Under the pieces are notes generated by a model. It made no database searches and had not been told where the DNA came from. It was given only the letters and a program-made list of their open reading frames with translations. From an uncultured Collinsella sp. (GTDB taxonomy: Bacteria; Actinomycetota; Coriobacteriia; Coriobacteriales; Coriobacteriaceae): 64,000 bases of DNA. The DNA lies in contig UQKW01000007.1 of the NCBI GenBank assembly GCA_900541885.1, forward strand, positions 39,271 to 103,270, read 5' to 3'. Below, piece after piece: positions 41,001-50,800 of the stretch (position 1 is the stretch's first letter; each line of letters begins with the position of its first letter). The translations under genes were made by a program, and so were the position numbers.

Positions 41001-41718
41001 CGTGCGCATGGGCGCCTGCCCGTATCCGGCGCGCGATTCGTACAGCTACTCGTCAATTGCCGCGGCGCTGCATGCCGAGTCCGAGGACCGTGCCGCCGAG
41101 GCACACACGCTCATGGACGAGGCCGGCGATGATGCGGAGTCGGATGGTTCCGAGATGACGGATGCAGGCGTGGCCGCCGTTGAGCCCGCCGGCAACCCCA
41201 TGGCGCTGGGCTCGGCGTTCCATGCCGCCTGCCAGTGGCTGATCGGGATGGGTGCCGATGCGCTGCCCGCCGAGCGTGCCGACGCCCTGGCTCGCCTGTG
41301 GCGCCTGACGCCGGAACAGCGCGAACGCTTCGACGTTGCCCTGGATCGCTGGCTCAAGTCGGCGGTCCGTGCCGAGCTGCTTGCCTGGCCGTGCGTTCGC
41401 GCCGAGGTGCCGTTCTTTTCGCTGGGCTGCGAGGATGAGGACATCGCTCGCTACGGTGCATATGCCGAGGGCGCCATCGATGCTTTGGCGACGAACCCGG
41501 CGGATTCGTCATGCGCGCTGGTCATCGACTACAAGACGGGCGGCACGCCGGACGAGACGCCGGAACAGCTGCAGGAGAAGCACGCCCTGCAGGCGCGCGT
41601 CTACGCTGATGTTTTGCACAAGGCGGGCTTTGAGGCCGTGACCGTCAAGTTCGTCCGCGTGGAGCAAGTCGACCTCGCCAACCCGTGCGAGCCTCAGGTG
41701 GTCACCTACAGCCTCTAG
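38095..41718 (+). CDS. addA: AddA-like helicase-nuclease
   Basis: 1207 residues, UvrD/RecB-type. Motifs in order: the Q-motif region, Walker A SAGAGSGKTFTL near residue 25, the ITFTKDAAAEI segment, Walker B MIDEFQDTD, VGDAQQSIYRFRGAE, TVHASKGLEYPVV, YVAMTRAREL, and a C-terminal RecB-type nuclease (VIDYKTGG). Translocating subunit of AddAB, acting at double-strand breaks. Likely translationally coupled to addB. Followed by a GCGGTGGAATACGG palindrome. Confidence 0.93.
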   Translation: MDLSTLMPQQLQVVKTLDRPLFVSAGAGSGKTFTLTRRIVYALSPESGPFVEHLDQVLAITFTKDAAAEIRDRVRRALIEEGMDEEALTVDDAWISTIHGMCSRILRAHALELGIDPEFTVLTDTDELMDQAVEHVLGRATAPDAAPELAASLKALYAWYPMAGEGGTFGAGTTIKGLVRDLLELSSQLPGGMDDVCVARGQADTSALADAYRAALGASKATTEKAQAALDAIDAFEASGKTMEDAARLMMSCSMPRASKAFPKEQVELLKAEAADAFINIVLACGGPALDALVGLARSVEAEYRALKAGQSALDNNDLLRMAYEALRDYPAIRAAYEGRFKMVMIDEFQDTDQMQVDLIRYLTGAGERALCTVGDAQQSIYRFRGAEVEVFRRQERKVGSTTASETVATSDAPAGELVKLVRNFRSHDEVLRYVARVFDGDTGGLMQGFLDLEPSDEREDKLKAKASRRQAIFVAGGSTQERTQAKARAIAERFQALVKAGQPQGSMVLLLGRMTNADVYAQAFRDQGLDCVIAGGSVFAQAAEVQTVRALVCALANPADTAQGLMPLLASPMFALGAQEFLALATKLDDQTGETSRRNIDVGIMSDSDVPGLQDLPLVTRAREVLRYALRRVGRDSFAAIARDTVNASGWFVRLAQRGPEGKAIAANVLKALDAVAEAEAEFGNSPRSIALAFDRFLAGKEAPGALNEEGDGAVRIMTVHASKGLEYPVVAVAECFGVRKSSGAAQMGRVEGGAQVVALPARFDGVKLADGTFVKGDDVKKQFEHAFKGKGTSLWLPPELMEDVCATGSPAEAFVRLRNDDLQLSLEERARLLYVAMTRARELVILAMDVGVSRGKVTAPTFDIETDLTYDVLRRILPTDALDMPQLDADRLVFDNSQPGDYELISLADFTFGEQAFEANASLDAEGRLVRGDAEPEGAGADARAAVPGPADPEPDAFELVYPQTVGVRMGACPYPARDSYSYSSIAAALHAESEDRAAEAHTLMDEAGDDAESDGSEMTDAGVAAVEPAGNPMALGSAFHAACQWLIGMGADALPAERADALARLWRLTPEQRERFDVALDRWLKSAVRAELLAWPCVRAEVPFFSLGCEDEDIARYGAYAEGAIDALATNPADSSCALVIDYKTGGTPDETPEQLQEKHALQARVYADVLHKAGFEAVTVKFVRVEQVDLANPCEPQVVTYSL

Positions 41719-41729
41719 CCCTCAATAAC

Positions 41730-41792
41730 TTGCGGTGGAATACGGACTGTTTTGGCCAAAAAAGCCGCCAAACAGTCCGCATTTCACCGCAA
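41730..41792. repeat. GCGGTGGAATACGG-family palindrome, copy 2
   Basis: Arms 41730-41752 and 41770-41792 match at 21 of 23 positions. It shares TTGCGGTGGAATACGGACTG with 15564-15585. It begins 12 bases after the addA stop. Confidence 0.88.
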
Positions 41793-41853
41793 CGCATGGG
41801 AGAGCCTGGGGCGGTACAATGGCTCGAACGGTTCAAACGAATAAGGAGCCATC

Positions 41854-42363
41854 ATGCAGCTCGCCAAAACGCTTAAGGTGACGTCGGAGGAGCTTTTTGA
41901 CGCTCTGGCGGGGTCCATCATGCAAGATATCGAGAACGCCACGGGCAAGCGTCCCAGCCGCAACAAGCTCAACGGCTATAAGTACGAGAAGCGCGCCCAG
42001 TCCGCAAAAGGCAAGGCCAAGGGCATGGCGATCAAGGTTAAAATCAAGCACTTTGACTACCCGTGTCTCTATGAGGTCCGTTTTCAGTATGCGGCGGGCA
42101 TCAATACTATGCGCTATGAGGCTGCACCTGCTGGCGATGGTGCCTGCGAGCTCACCTATACCGAGGATTTTCAGGGTGTGGGTGGCAACACGTCTGGCAC
42201 GCGCGGCAAGCTCGGCCTCTTCTTCTATGAGCGCAAGCTCAAGAGCCACGCCAACCAGACGATTGATCAAATCGTCAAATACATCGAGGGTGAGCGCCGC
42301 GTAAAGGCTAATCCCGCCTTCGCCGATGATACTGCCGAAAACGCTTCGGATGTATTCCATTGA
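41854..42363 (+). CDS. DUF3284-like protein
   Basis: 169 residues with an AAGGAG Shine-Dalgarno. The pattern (KTLKVTSEELFDALAGSI, YKYEKRAQS, CELTYTEDF) resembles DUF3284 proteins of Firmicutes and Actinobacteria. These may have a START/SRPBCC-like ligand-binding fold, but their function is unknown. No signal peptide. Codon use is native, unlike the MFS gene that follows. Confidence 0.65.
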   Translation: MQLAKTLKVTSEELFDALAGSIMQDIENATGKRPSRNKLNGYKYEKRAQSAKGKAKGMAIKVKIKHFDYPCLYEVRFQYAAGINTMRYEAAPAGDGACELTYTEDFQGVGGNTSGTRGKLGLFFYERKLKSHANQTIDQIVKYIEGERRVKANPAFADDTAENASDVFH

Positions 42364-42466
42364 TACCCTGTGCAAAAGCTTTACCGCTCTTCACATCAAC
42401 TGTGAACACTTCAGGCTTCGAGTCAGTAGCGAGCGGCCCGACAAAATTAGTTGATGGAAGTGCCAA

Positions 42467-43666
42467 ATGAATAAGAATGCCGCTACGCAACTGCACATCT
42501 ATTCCGCCTTTTTCGTTCTCGCGGGATTTGTTTTAAATCGGGGAGTGTTTCTACTTTTCCTTGCGGAGAAAGGAATGTCTGTCACGGAAATCGCGCTTTA
42601 TCAAGCCCTGTTTAACATTGCAACGGTCGTCCTTGAGCTGCCAACAGGGCTGATAGGCGATTTCTTTGGAAAGAAGGTTTCGATTCAAGTGGGCGTGCTG
42701 CTGCTTTTCTTCCATACGGCTGGCATGCTGTTGCTCTCAGGCCCCTTTCTTGTCGTGCTTTCCCTTGTTGAGGCACTCGCCTACTCCCTTCAATCGGGAT
42801 CCGAACAAGCGCTTTTATATGAAATTGCCCGGAATGCCGGTCAAGGAGAGCGCTTCCTCACCATCAATGCTCGGCTGCTTGCCGCACAATCAATCGCTAC
42901 GGGAATGGCAATTGTGCTCGGATCTTTCATTGCCCAAGTATCTTGGAGCGCCCTCTACGTATGTGTCTCCGTTTTCTATCTCCTGCAGCTTTTCCTTCTG
43001 TATCCCATTGAGAGGACGGAAGCGACCCGTTCTGAAAGCTCTGAAAAGGGAAGGTTTGACGTAGCCAAGATCTTCAGACGCGAAACCTGGTGCATTGGAG
43101 AATCCGCTTTTGCGGTGTTGCTTCTTCTAATCGGCACAAGCATGCTCGATGGATTCTATGGGAGTTATTACAACTTGAATCAGTTGGTATTCGACGCATT
43201 TGATGCTCCCGTCTCCATAATAGGAATCTTTTTCGGTGCATCCTATGCAGTAAATGCGACGGCCTACATTGCAGCAGATTTCTTCTCATCGCGTTTCGGG
43301 AAAAGAAATACCATGCTCGGCTCGATGCTAATCGAGGCTGGCCTTTTCATGATTCTTCCGTGGTTCGCTTCAAATCCGCTGTGTTTGTTTGGCCTTAGCA
43401 TGGTGCTTTGTTTTCTCCCAGAAGTGGTGTACATCATTTCGGAAAACTTAATCCAAGACGCGATAGCGGACGATCTTCGCGCGACGATCCTTTCCGTCGC
43501 GTCTCTGGTAAGGGCTCTCTTTTCTGCAATGTTTTTCTCCATATTTGGATATGTGTTGGGGTTATATCCCATTCAGATAGCGCTCGGTGTTATTGGCGCA
43601 ATCGCGATAGCAATTACCGCCGTTGTTTCTTTAAAAATGGTAGGAATACATGTCTCCAAGAATTGA
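42467..43666 (+). CDS. MFS transporter, probably horizontally acquired
   Basis: 399 residues with about twelve hydrophobic helices and the MFS loop motif GLIGDFFGKK. It is likely an efflux or uptake permease; the substrate is unknown. Base composition differs clearly from its neighbours, with many A/T-ending codons and TTT/AAA-rich stretches, in a region otherwise dominated by GCC, CTG and GGC. This suggests recent transfer. The gene is intact. It overlaps by 17 bases the start of a truncated frame at 43650. Confidence 0.85.
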   Translation: MNKNAATQLHIYSAFFVLAGFVLNRGVFLLFLAEKGMSVTEIALYQALFNIATVVLELPTGLIGDFFGKKVSIQVGVLLLFFHTAGMLLLSGPFLVVLSLVEALAYSLQSGSEQALLYEIARNAGQGERFLTINARLLAAQSIATGMAIVLGSFIAQVSWSALYVCVSVFYLLQLFLLYPIERTEATRSESSEKGRFDVAKIFRRETWCIGESAFAVLLLLIGTSMLDGFYGSYYNLNQLVFDAFDAPVSIIGIFFGASYAVNATAYIAADFFSSRFGKRNTMLGSMLIEAGLFMILPWFASNPLCLFGLSMVLCFLPEVVYIISENLIQDAIADDLRATILSVASLVRALFSAMFFSIFGYVLGLYPIQIALGVIGAIAIAITAVVSLKMVGIHVSKN

Positions 43667-43810
43667 TATATCGATTGACGAGCTGCCCGAAGCGTCGAGC
43701 CTTCTTGATGGACATGACTATTCGTCACAAATCATTCAGCGTATCGCCGGGGCTCCAGTAATACTCGATGCATCGGGATGCCCTCATTCCCTTTTTGAAG
43801 GTCCCAAATT
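43650..43810 (+). pseudogene. Truncated gene remnant after MFS gene
   Basis: A frame starting at ATG 43650 (GGTAGGA upstream) gives a protein-like N-terminus (MSPRIDISIDELPEASSLLD...) of about 50 residues with the same low-GC style as the MFS gene. Beyond about 43810 the sequence turns native and GC-rich, and the frame becomes Cys/Pro/Arg/His-rich nonsense running into dnaE. This looks like the front of a second transferred gene cut off at the junction. The family is not recognised. Confidence 0.4.
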
Positions 43811-43905
43811 GACTACCCGTGTGGGTTTGGCTAGGTTCGGGTGCTGTCCGTGCCGTGCGGTAAAATCGTTCAGTCAGAACACGAACCCGCATCGGAGCTC
43901 ATCAC

Positions 43906-46900
43906 ATGGCATTCGTCCATCTGCACAACCACACTGTCTTTTCCATGCTCGACGGCGCAACCCGTATCCAGGATATGGTCAACCGTGCCGTTGAGCTGGG
44001 CATGCCCGCCGTGGCCATTACCGACCACGGCTACATGTATGGCGTGCCCGACCTGGCGCTGGCCTGCGACGCCGTCAACCACAACACGCCCGAGTACAAA
44101 ACCTGGAGCCACGACAAGGCCTTCTTGGAAAAGGACCGTCGTGACGAGCTGGTGGAGCCCGATCCCGAGGAAAACCCGCGCGAGCATGCCCAGTATGTGA
44201 AGGACATGGCCATGTGGGACGAGAAGGGCAATATCGACGAGCTCAAGCCGCCCCTGGTCATCAAACCCATCTTTGGCTGCGAGGTCTACTTTACGCCGGA
44301 CGAGACCCTTGCCCGCGACCACAAGCCCGAGCTCTACCACATGATCCTTCTGGCCAAGGACCAGGAGGGCTATGTCAACCTGATGCAGACGGTTTCCGAG
44401 GCCGCCGTGCAGGGCTTTTACTACAAGCCGCGCGTGACGCTCGACAACCTGCGTCGCCATGCCAAGGGCATGATTTGCACGAGCGCCTGCATTGCGGGCA
44501 TCATCCCCAAATACATCGACCGCGGCGACATGGAAGGCGCCATCAAGTGGGCCGAAACCTTCCGCGACACCTTCGATCCCGGCGACTTCTATATCGAGAT
44601 TCAGGAACACGGCATTACCACCGATAATGGCCTGACCGACGAGCAGATGGACCGTACGCTCATCGACATCGCCAAACAGGTGGGCGTCAAGGTCATCGCT
44701 ACCAACGACTTTCACTACCTGCGCCGCGAGGATGCGCCCGTGCAGGACGTCATCATGTGCATCGGCATGAACGCCAAGGTCGACGACCCCAACCGCATGC
44801 GCATGACCGGCTCGGAGTTTTATATGAAGACCGAGGAGGAGATGCGGGCGATGTTCCCGTATTGCCCCGAGGCCTGTGACAACACGCTCGAGATTGCCGA
44901 CAAGTGCTACGTGGAACTGGACTGGGACTCCATCATCCTGCCGCGCTTCCCGTTGCTCGATCCCGGCGAGACGCACGAGAGCCAGTTCCGCCGCGAGTGC
45001 GAGAAAGGCCTGCGCCAGCACTACGGTGACGACTGGGCCACGCGCGAGATCGGCGGCGTCAACATCAAAGAGCGCTTTGAGTACGAATACAAGGTCATCT
45101 GCGACAAGGGCTTTGCCGCCTACTTTTTGATCGTCGCCGAGTACGTGCAATGGGCTAAGGACAACGGCATCGGCGTCGGCCCCGGCCGTGGCTCGGCCGC
45201 CGGCGCTATCGTCGCCTACGCCATGAACATCACCGCGTTTGACCCGCTCGAGAACGGCCTGATGTTCGAGAGGTTCCTGTCCCCGCAGCGTACCGAGATG
45301 CCCGATATCGATATGGACTTCGACGATGAGCGGCGCCTCGAGGTCGTGGAGCACGTTCGCCAGCTCTACGGCCCCGAGAAGGTCACCCACGTCATCACCT
45401 ACTCGACCATTAAGGCCAAGCAGGCCATCAACGACGCCGCGCGCGTCCTGGACTACCCGGTCTACATGGGCCAGCGCCTGTCCAAGATGGTCTCGAGCGA
45501 CCCCAAGGTCAAGCTCAAGCAGGTGCTCGAAAAACAACCCGGCAAAGAGGATCTGTTTAACCCCGACTTTGCCGAGGCCTATAAAAAGGACGACGACGCC
45601 CGCCGCATCATCGACACGGCGCTCTCGATTGAGGGCCTCACCCGTGGCGAGGGCGTGCACGCGTGCGCCGTTCTGATCTGCCGCGACCCCGTCAACGAGC
45701 ATGTGCCCACCAAGCTCGACACCAAGGGCGGCGTCGAGATTACCCAGTACGAGGGCCATACCGTTGCCGACATGGGCCTGCTCAAGATGGACTTCCTTGG
45801 CCTGCGCACGCTGACGGTTATCTCCAAGGCCAAGGCAAACATCAAAAAGAACTTCGGCATCGACATCAAAGAGGAAGAGATTCCCTTTGACGATCCCGAG
45901 ATCTTTAAGCTCATGGGCTCCGGCCACACCGCCGGCGTCTTCCAGGTCGAGTCCGCCGGCATGACGGCCACGATCAAGAACATGAAACCCACCGAATACA
46001 AGCACGTCGTGGCATTGATCGCTCTGTACCGCCCGGGCCCGCTGGGCGCCGGCATGGTTTCGTCCTACATCAACCGTATGAACGGCAAGGAGCCGGCCGT
46101 CTCCTACGACGACCGCCTGGACGACATCCTGGGCGAAACCTACGGCACCATGGTCTACCAGGAGCAGGTTATGCTCATCTCCGTCGAGATGTGCGGCTTC
46201 TCCAAGGGCGAATCGGACTCGCGTATCCGTAAGCCCGTGGCTAAGAAAAAGATCAAGCTGCTCACGTCGACGGTGCTCCACTGGGAGGATGGCTCGGACG
46301 AGACCACCTACGACCACTGGATGAACGGTGCTATCAAGAACAACTACACGCGCGAGGTCGCCCAGAAGATTTGGGACGATGTTCTCGAGTTCGCGTCTTA
46401 CGCCTTTAACAAGTCGCACTCCGCCGGCTACGCCATCCTGGTTATGCAGACGGCGTGGCTCAAGGCGCACTATCCGCACGAGTACATGGCGGCCGTTCTG
46501 ACGTCCTACACGGGCAAGACCGACAAGATCGTTCATTACGTCTCGGCGTGCCGCCACGACGGCATCCCCGTGCTGTCGCCAGATGTCAACGAGTCCGGTA
46601 CCGAGTTCACGGCTACCAAGGAGGGCGTGCGCTTTGGTCTGGCCGGCATCCGCGGCGTGGGCACTGGCGTGGCGCAGGCGATTATCGCCGAGCGCGAGGC
46701 GGGCGGCCCGTTTAAGACGCTGCACGACTTTGTCGAGCGCGTGGACTCGAGCCAGGCCAACCGTCGCGTGATCGAATCGCTCATCAAGGCAGGCGCCTTC
46801 GACTCCACGGGGTATCCGCGTCGCCAGATGATGCACTTTGTGGATAAGAACAACCCCGAGAACATCATCGATGCCGCCGTGAAGCGCCAAAAGGATCGCG

Positions 46901-47709
46901 CGAGCGGCCAGACGTCGTTCTTCGATATGTTCGGCGACGTTGAGGGCTCGGGCTTTGAGGTGAGCGTGCCCGATCCGGACGGCCAGGAGTGGGACCGCCA
47001 CCTTAAGCTGAGCCAGGAGAAGGAGGTTCTGGGCATCTATGTCTCGGACCACCCGTTGCGCCCGTTTGAGTATGCACTTAGCAAAGCGCGCGACTTCTCG
47101 TTCTCGCAGATCGACACCGGCTATGAGGTGCAAAACCCCACGGGCGGTACCATCAACCAGGAGATTCCCGAGGGCAAGGCGCTGTGGTGGGCCGGCATGG
47201 TCTCGAACGTGTCCAAGCGCGTGACCAAAAACGGCGACCCCATGGGCATCGTGCAGCTCGAGGACATGGAAGGCGAGGCCACGGTCGTGGTGTTCCCCAA
47301 GACCTACAAGGAGGCCGAGGGGTATCTGTACGGCGAGGTCGATCCCGAGACCGGCGCGCAGCTGTCCGACGCGTTTGTGCGCATTAAGGGCAAGCTCGAG
47401 CGCTCGGACCGCGGCGACCAGATCATCGCGCAGGAGATTGTGCCGCTGGAGCTTAGCGAGGAGAAAAACAAGCCCAAGGTCTTTGAGGTCATGGTGCCCA
47501 ACAGCCGCTTTAGCCAGGGCAATATGGCGCGCCTGGCCACGGTGCTCACCACCAACCCGGGCGGCGACCGCGTGGAGATCTTTATCGAGCAGGTGGACGG
47601 GCGCGTGCTGCGCGCCGAGGTGCCGGCCAAGGTCAACGCACGCTCGATTCCGCTACTGGCCGAAGCCAAGGCCATTGTGGGTAACCAGGGTCGCGTGACG
47701 GTGATCTAG
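43906..47709 (+). CDS. dnaE: DNA polymerase III alpha subunit
   Basis: 1267 residues. N-terminal PHP domain (HLHNHTVFSMLDG, TDHGYMYG), catalytic aspartates in PDIDMDFDD (~residue 466), the GPGRGSAAGA motif, a helix-hairpin-helix region and a C-terminal OB fold. It is the replicative polymerase in the cytosol. About 50 residues are inserted in the PHP domain (after DLALACDAV, before KPIFGCEVY), with an acidic stretch VEPDPEENPREH; typical DnaE proteins pass directly between these motifs. A nested repeat hairpin follows the stop. Confidence 0.95.
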   Translation: MAFVHLHNHTVFSMLDGATRIQDMVNRAVELGMPAVAITDHGYMYGVPDLALACDAVNHNTPEYKTWSHDKAFLEKDRRDELVEPDPEENPREHAQYVKDMAMWDEKGNIDELKPPLVIKPIFGCEVYFTPDETLARDHKPELYHMILLAKDQEGYVNLMQTVSEAAVQGFYYKPRVTLDNLRRHAKGMICTSACIAGIIPKYIDRGDMEGAIKWAETFRDTFDPGDFYIEIQEHGITTDNGLTDEQMDRTLIDIAKQVGVKVIATNDFHYLRREDAPVQDVIMCIGMNAKVDDPNRMRMTGSEFYMKTEEEMRAMFPYCPEACDNTLEIADKCYVELDWDSIILPRFPLLDPGETHESQFRRECEKGLRQHYGDDWATREIGGVNIKERFEYEYKVICDKGFAAYFLIVAEYVQWAKDNGIGVGPGRGSAAGAIVAYAMNITAFDPLENGLMFERFLSPQRTEMPDIDMDFDDERRLEVVEHVRQLYGPEKVTHVITYSTIKAKQAINDAARVLDYPVYMGQRLSKMVSSDPKVKLKQVLEKQPGKEDLFNPDFAEAYKKDDDARRIIDTALSIEGLTRGEGVHACAVLICRDPVNEHVPTKLDTKGGVEITQYEGHTVADMGLLKMDFLGLRTLTVISKAKANIKKNFGIDIKEEEIPFDDPEIFKLMGSGHTAGVFQVESAGMTATIKNMKPTEYKHVVALIALYRPGPLGAGMVSSYINRMNGKEPAVSYDDRLDDILGETYGTMVYQEQVMLISVEMCGFSKGESDSRIRKPVAKKKIKLLTSTVLHWEDGSDETTYDHWMNGAIKNNYTREVAQKIWDDVLEFASYAFNKSHSAGYAILVMQTAWLKAHYPHEYMAAVLTSYTGKTDKIVHYVSACRHDGIPVLSPDVNESGTEFTATKEGVRFGLAGIRGVGTGVAQAIIAEREAGGPFKTLHDFVERVDSSQANRRVIESLIKAGAFDSTGYPRRQMMHFVDKNNPENIIDAAVKRQKDRASGQTSFFDMFGDVEGSGFEVSVPDPDGQEWDRHLKLSQEKEVLGIYVSDHPLRPFEYALSKARDFSFSQIDTGYEVQNPTGGTINQEIPEGKALWWAGMVSNVSKRVTKNGDPMGIVQLEDMEGEATVVVFPKTYKEAEGYLYGEVDPETGAQLSDAFVRIKGKLERSDRGDQIIAQEIVPLELSEEKNKPKVFEVMVPNSRFSQGNMARLATVLTTNPGGDRVEIFIEQVDGRVLRAEVPAKVNARSIPLLAEAKAIVGNQGRVTVI

Positions 47710-47724
47710 GGACGGCGTTGCTGA

Positions 47725-47853
47725 GGGGTAGCTAATTTGGGACGGGGCTTTTTTAGCTACCCTTTGGCTGACGGCGAATTGGCTGGGATTTGAATAACTC
47801 TCAACCAACATGTGGGGGGTAGCTAAAATAACCCCGTCCCAAATTAGCTACCC
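47725..47853. repeat. Nested palindrome with GGGACGGGGC core
   Basis: Arms 47725-47762 and 47816-47853 are inverted copies; the stretch GGGTAGCTAATTTGGGACGG is identical in both. Each arm is itself a hairpin (GGGTAGCTA...TAGCTACCC). The core GGGACGGGGC is shared with 25585-25617, where the arms are different. It occupies the gap between dnaE and the SNF2 gene. Confidence 0.9.
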
Positions 47854-47874
47854 TGGGTGCGATTGGAGGAAGTG

Positions 47875-50800
47875 ATGGCACAGGGGACGTTTGTGCAGGC
47901 GCTTCGTAAGGAAGCGGCGCTGAGCGGCACCTTTATGAAGGGGCGTTCGCTCATGCTCAACGGCGCCGTGCTGTCGTTTGAGGACTTCGGCTCGCGCTTT
48001 TCCAAGAATGTGACGATCGAGGGCACGGTGCGCGGTTCGCGCGGCGACCTGTACAAGACGCATGTGGCGCTCGACGTGGACGAGCACGAGGTTATCGACT
48101 ACGACTGCGATTGCCCCGCGGCCTACCGCTACCCCGGCATGTGCAAACACGCTATCGCCACGGCGCTCGCGTATTTGGATGCGAGCGGCACCGAGCCCGT
48201 CGAGGGCTTGCGCACACCGGTTCGCACGTTTACGGCGCCGCCCAAGCGGCCTGAGCGCCCCGCGTCCGCCACGTCGGCGGTCAACCCCAACTTTCCTTTC
48301 CCGGCGCCGGTCCCCACGAGCCCGAGTCTCATGAAAGCGCTCTCCGATCTTTCGGACGCGCGCATGGATGAACTAGCGGGTATGCGCCGCAAACTCGCTG
48401 CCACCGTCGACCCCGACGCCCCCAAAGCGGTGTTGGAGCCCTCGCTGGTGCCATACTACAATCCGCTGTTTGCCGATCGCTTTACCTGGGCGCTCGAGCT
48501 CCGTATCCGCTGCGGCTCGGTGTCCTACGTGGTTAAGGATATCGACGGCATGGCCGACGCCTACGTGCGCGGCGGCACGTTCTCGTACGGCAAGAAGCTC
48601 ACGTTCCTCCATACGCCCGAGGCCTTTGACGAGGTTTCGGTGCGCCTGCTCGACCTTGTTGTGGCAACGGTTGTGTATCTGAGCGACATCACAAGCTCGC
48701 GCTCGGCGTCGTACGACTTTGCGCGCAGCGGCTTTGTCGCCGAGCGCCAGCTGCCCCTGTCCGAGCATGACATCGTATACATGCTGGACTTGCTGCGCGG
48801 CCGGACCATCTCCTTTGAGCCCGCCTGGTCACGGGGGACGACGACGCACCGTTCCTACGAGGTAGCGGTTGAGTCGGCGCCGAAGGGGGAGGATGAGGCC
48901 TCGGCAAAATGCCCGCCGCTCCTTGCTGCCAAGATCGCGCCGGCGGCCGGTGGCAGCTATGACCTGCGCCTGCCCGCCGATGCGTACTGCTTTGCCTCGG
49001 GCGATGTTGCCTATCTGGTCGACACGCACCGCGCGCGCCGCGCCGATGCGGCGTTTGCCCAGCATGCGGCACCGTTCCTGTCGCGTCTGCTGCCCTGCCG
49101 CACGCCGGTCCATATCGCCGCCGAACAGGTGGGCGAGTTCTGCCGCATGGCGCTGCCCGTGCTGCGCGAATACACCGACCTCACCGCTCCTGCCGTGCTC
49201 GACACCGTGGCGCCCGAGCCGAGCTTTGCCATGGCAATCGGTGTCGACGACGGGCTTGTGACCTGCAAGATCACGGTTGCCTACGGCGATTGGTCGGCGG
49301 ATCTCTTTAGCCTGGGTGCTCCGGGAAGCCCCTTCGAGGACCAGCGCCCCGGCGTGCCGCCCCGCGACGTGGTGGCGGAGTTTCGCGTTATGGACACGGC
49401 TGCCATGTACTTCGATTTCCACGAGGGCGGCCTGGCGTTTGAGGAGCGCGATGACGAGAGCCTGTTCCGCCTGCTCACCGAGGGTCTGTCAGCGCTGTCC
49501 GAGCTCGGCGAGGTCATGCTCAGCGACCGCCTGCGCCAGATTTCAGTACGTCCTGCGCCCAAGCTCTCGGTGCGCGCGACCGTCAAGAGCAACCTGCTCG
49601 ACGTCGAGCTGGGCGCGAGTGGGCTTTCGGCCGCGGACCTTGCCATCTATCTGGACTCGTACAAGCGTCATCAGACGTTTGCGCGCCTGACATCCGGCGA
49701 CATCGTGCGCCTGGACGAGGGCGCTCGCGCCGCGTTTGGCCTTGCCGAGGACCTGGGTGTCGATGCCGTCGACCTGCTCGACGGCGTGTCGCTTCCCGCG
49801 TCGAGCACCCTGTTTGTCGATAGCATGCTCGCGCGCACGCCCGCACTCGAGGCTGATCGCGATGCCGCGTTCCGTCGCACCGTCGAGCGTCTGGACACGC
49901 TCGGCAAGATGGACTTTACGGTGCCCGCCTCGCTCAAGGCCACGCTTCGTGGCTACCAGGTCGATGGCTACCAGTGGCTCGGCTCGCTCGAGCACCTGGG
50001 CCTTGGCGGTATTTTGGCCGACGACATGGGCCTGGGCAAAACGCTGCAGATGATCGCGCATATCCTGGCGCGCGTGGAAGCGGGGGATACCAAACCCACG
50101 CTCGTGGTGTGCCCGGCTTCGCTCGTGTACAACTGGACGGCCGAGCTGGAGCGCTTTGCGCCTTCGCTCGATGTGTGCGCCATCGTGGGCGCCAAGGCAC
50201 AGCGTCGCGTGCAGATCGCCGGCGCGGCCGAGCATAACGTGGTCGTGACCTCGTATGACCTCATGCGCCGCGATATCGACGAGTATGCCGAGCAGGACTT
50301 TGCCCGCGTGGTGCTTGACGAAGCCCAGTACATTAAAAACCCGCTCACCCAGGTGGCACGCGCTGCAAAGCGCCTGCCGGCCGGCGTGCGCTTTGCCCTG
50401 ACGGGCACGCCTATCGAAAACCGCCTGTCCGAGCTCTGGAGCATCTTCGACTTTTTGATGCCGGGCCTTTTGGGTACGCGAGAGTCGTTTGCCAAGCGCT
50501 TTGAGAGTCCGGTCGAACACGCCGAGGGCGATAGCGCCGCTCGCCTACAGGCGCTCGTGTCGCCGTTTGTGCTGCGCCGCGTTAAGGAAGACGTGGTGGC
50601 CGACCTGCCCGAGAAGATCGAGGACACGGTCATGGCGCAGCTTACCGGCGAGCAGCGCAAGCTCTACCTGGCCAACCAAGACCGCATTGCCCTGCAGGTG
50701 CAGCATCGCGAGGCCAGCGAGTTCAAGAAGGACAAGCTCAAGGTGCTCGCCGAGCTCACCAAGCTGCGGCAGATCTGCTGCGACCCGCATCTGCACTACG

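Noticed and set aside
43870..47133. 1087-codon open frame antisense to dnaE
   Set aside because: dnaE is a clear full-length gene in the other direction. The antisense product has no recognisable domain and no Shine-Dalgarno.
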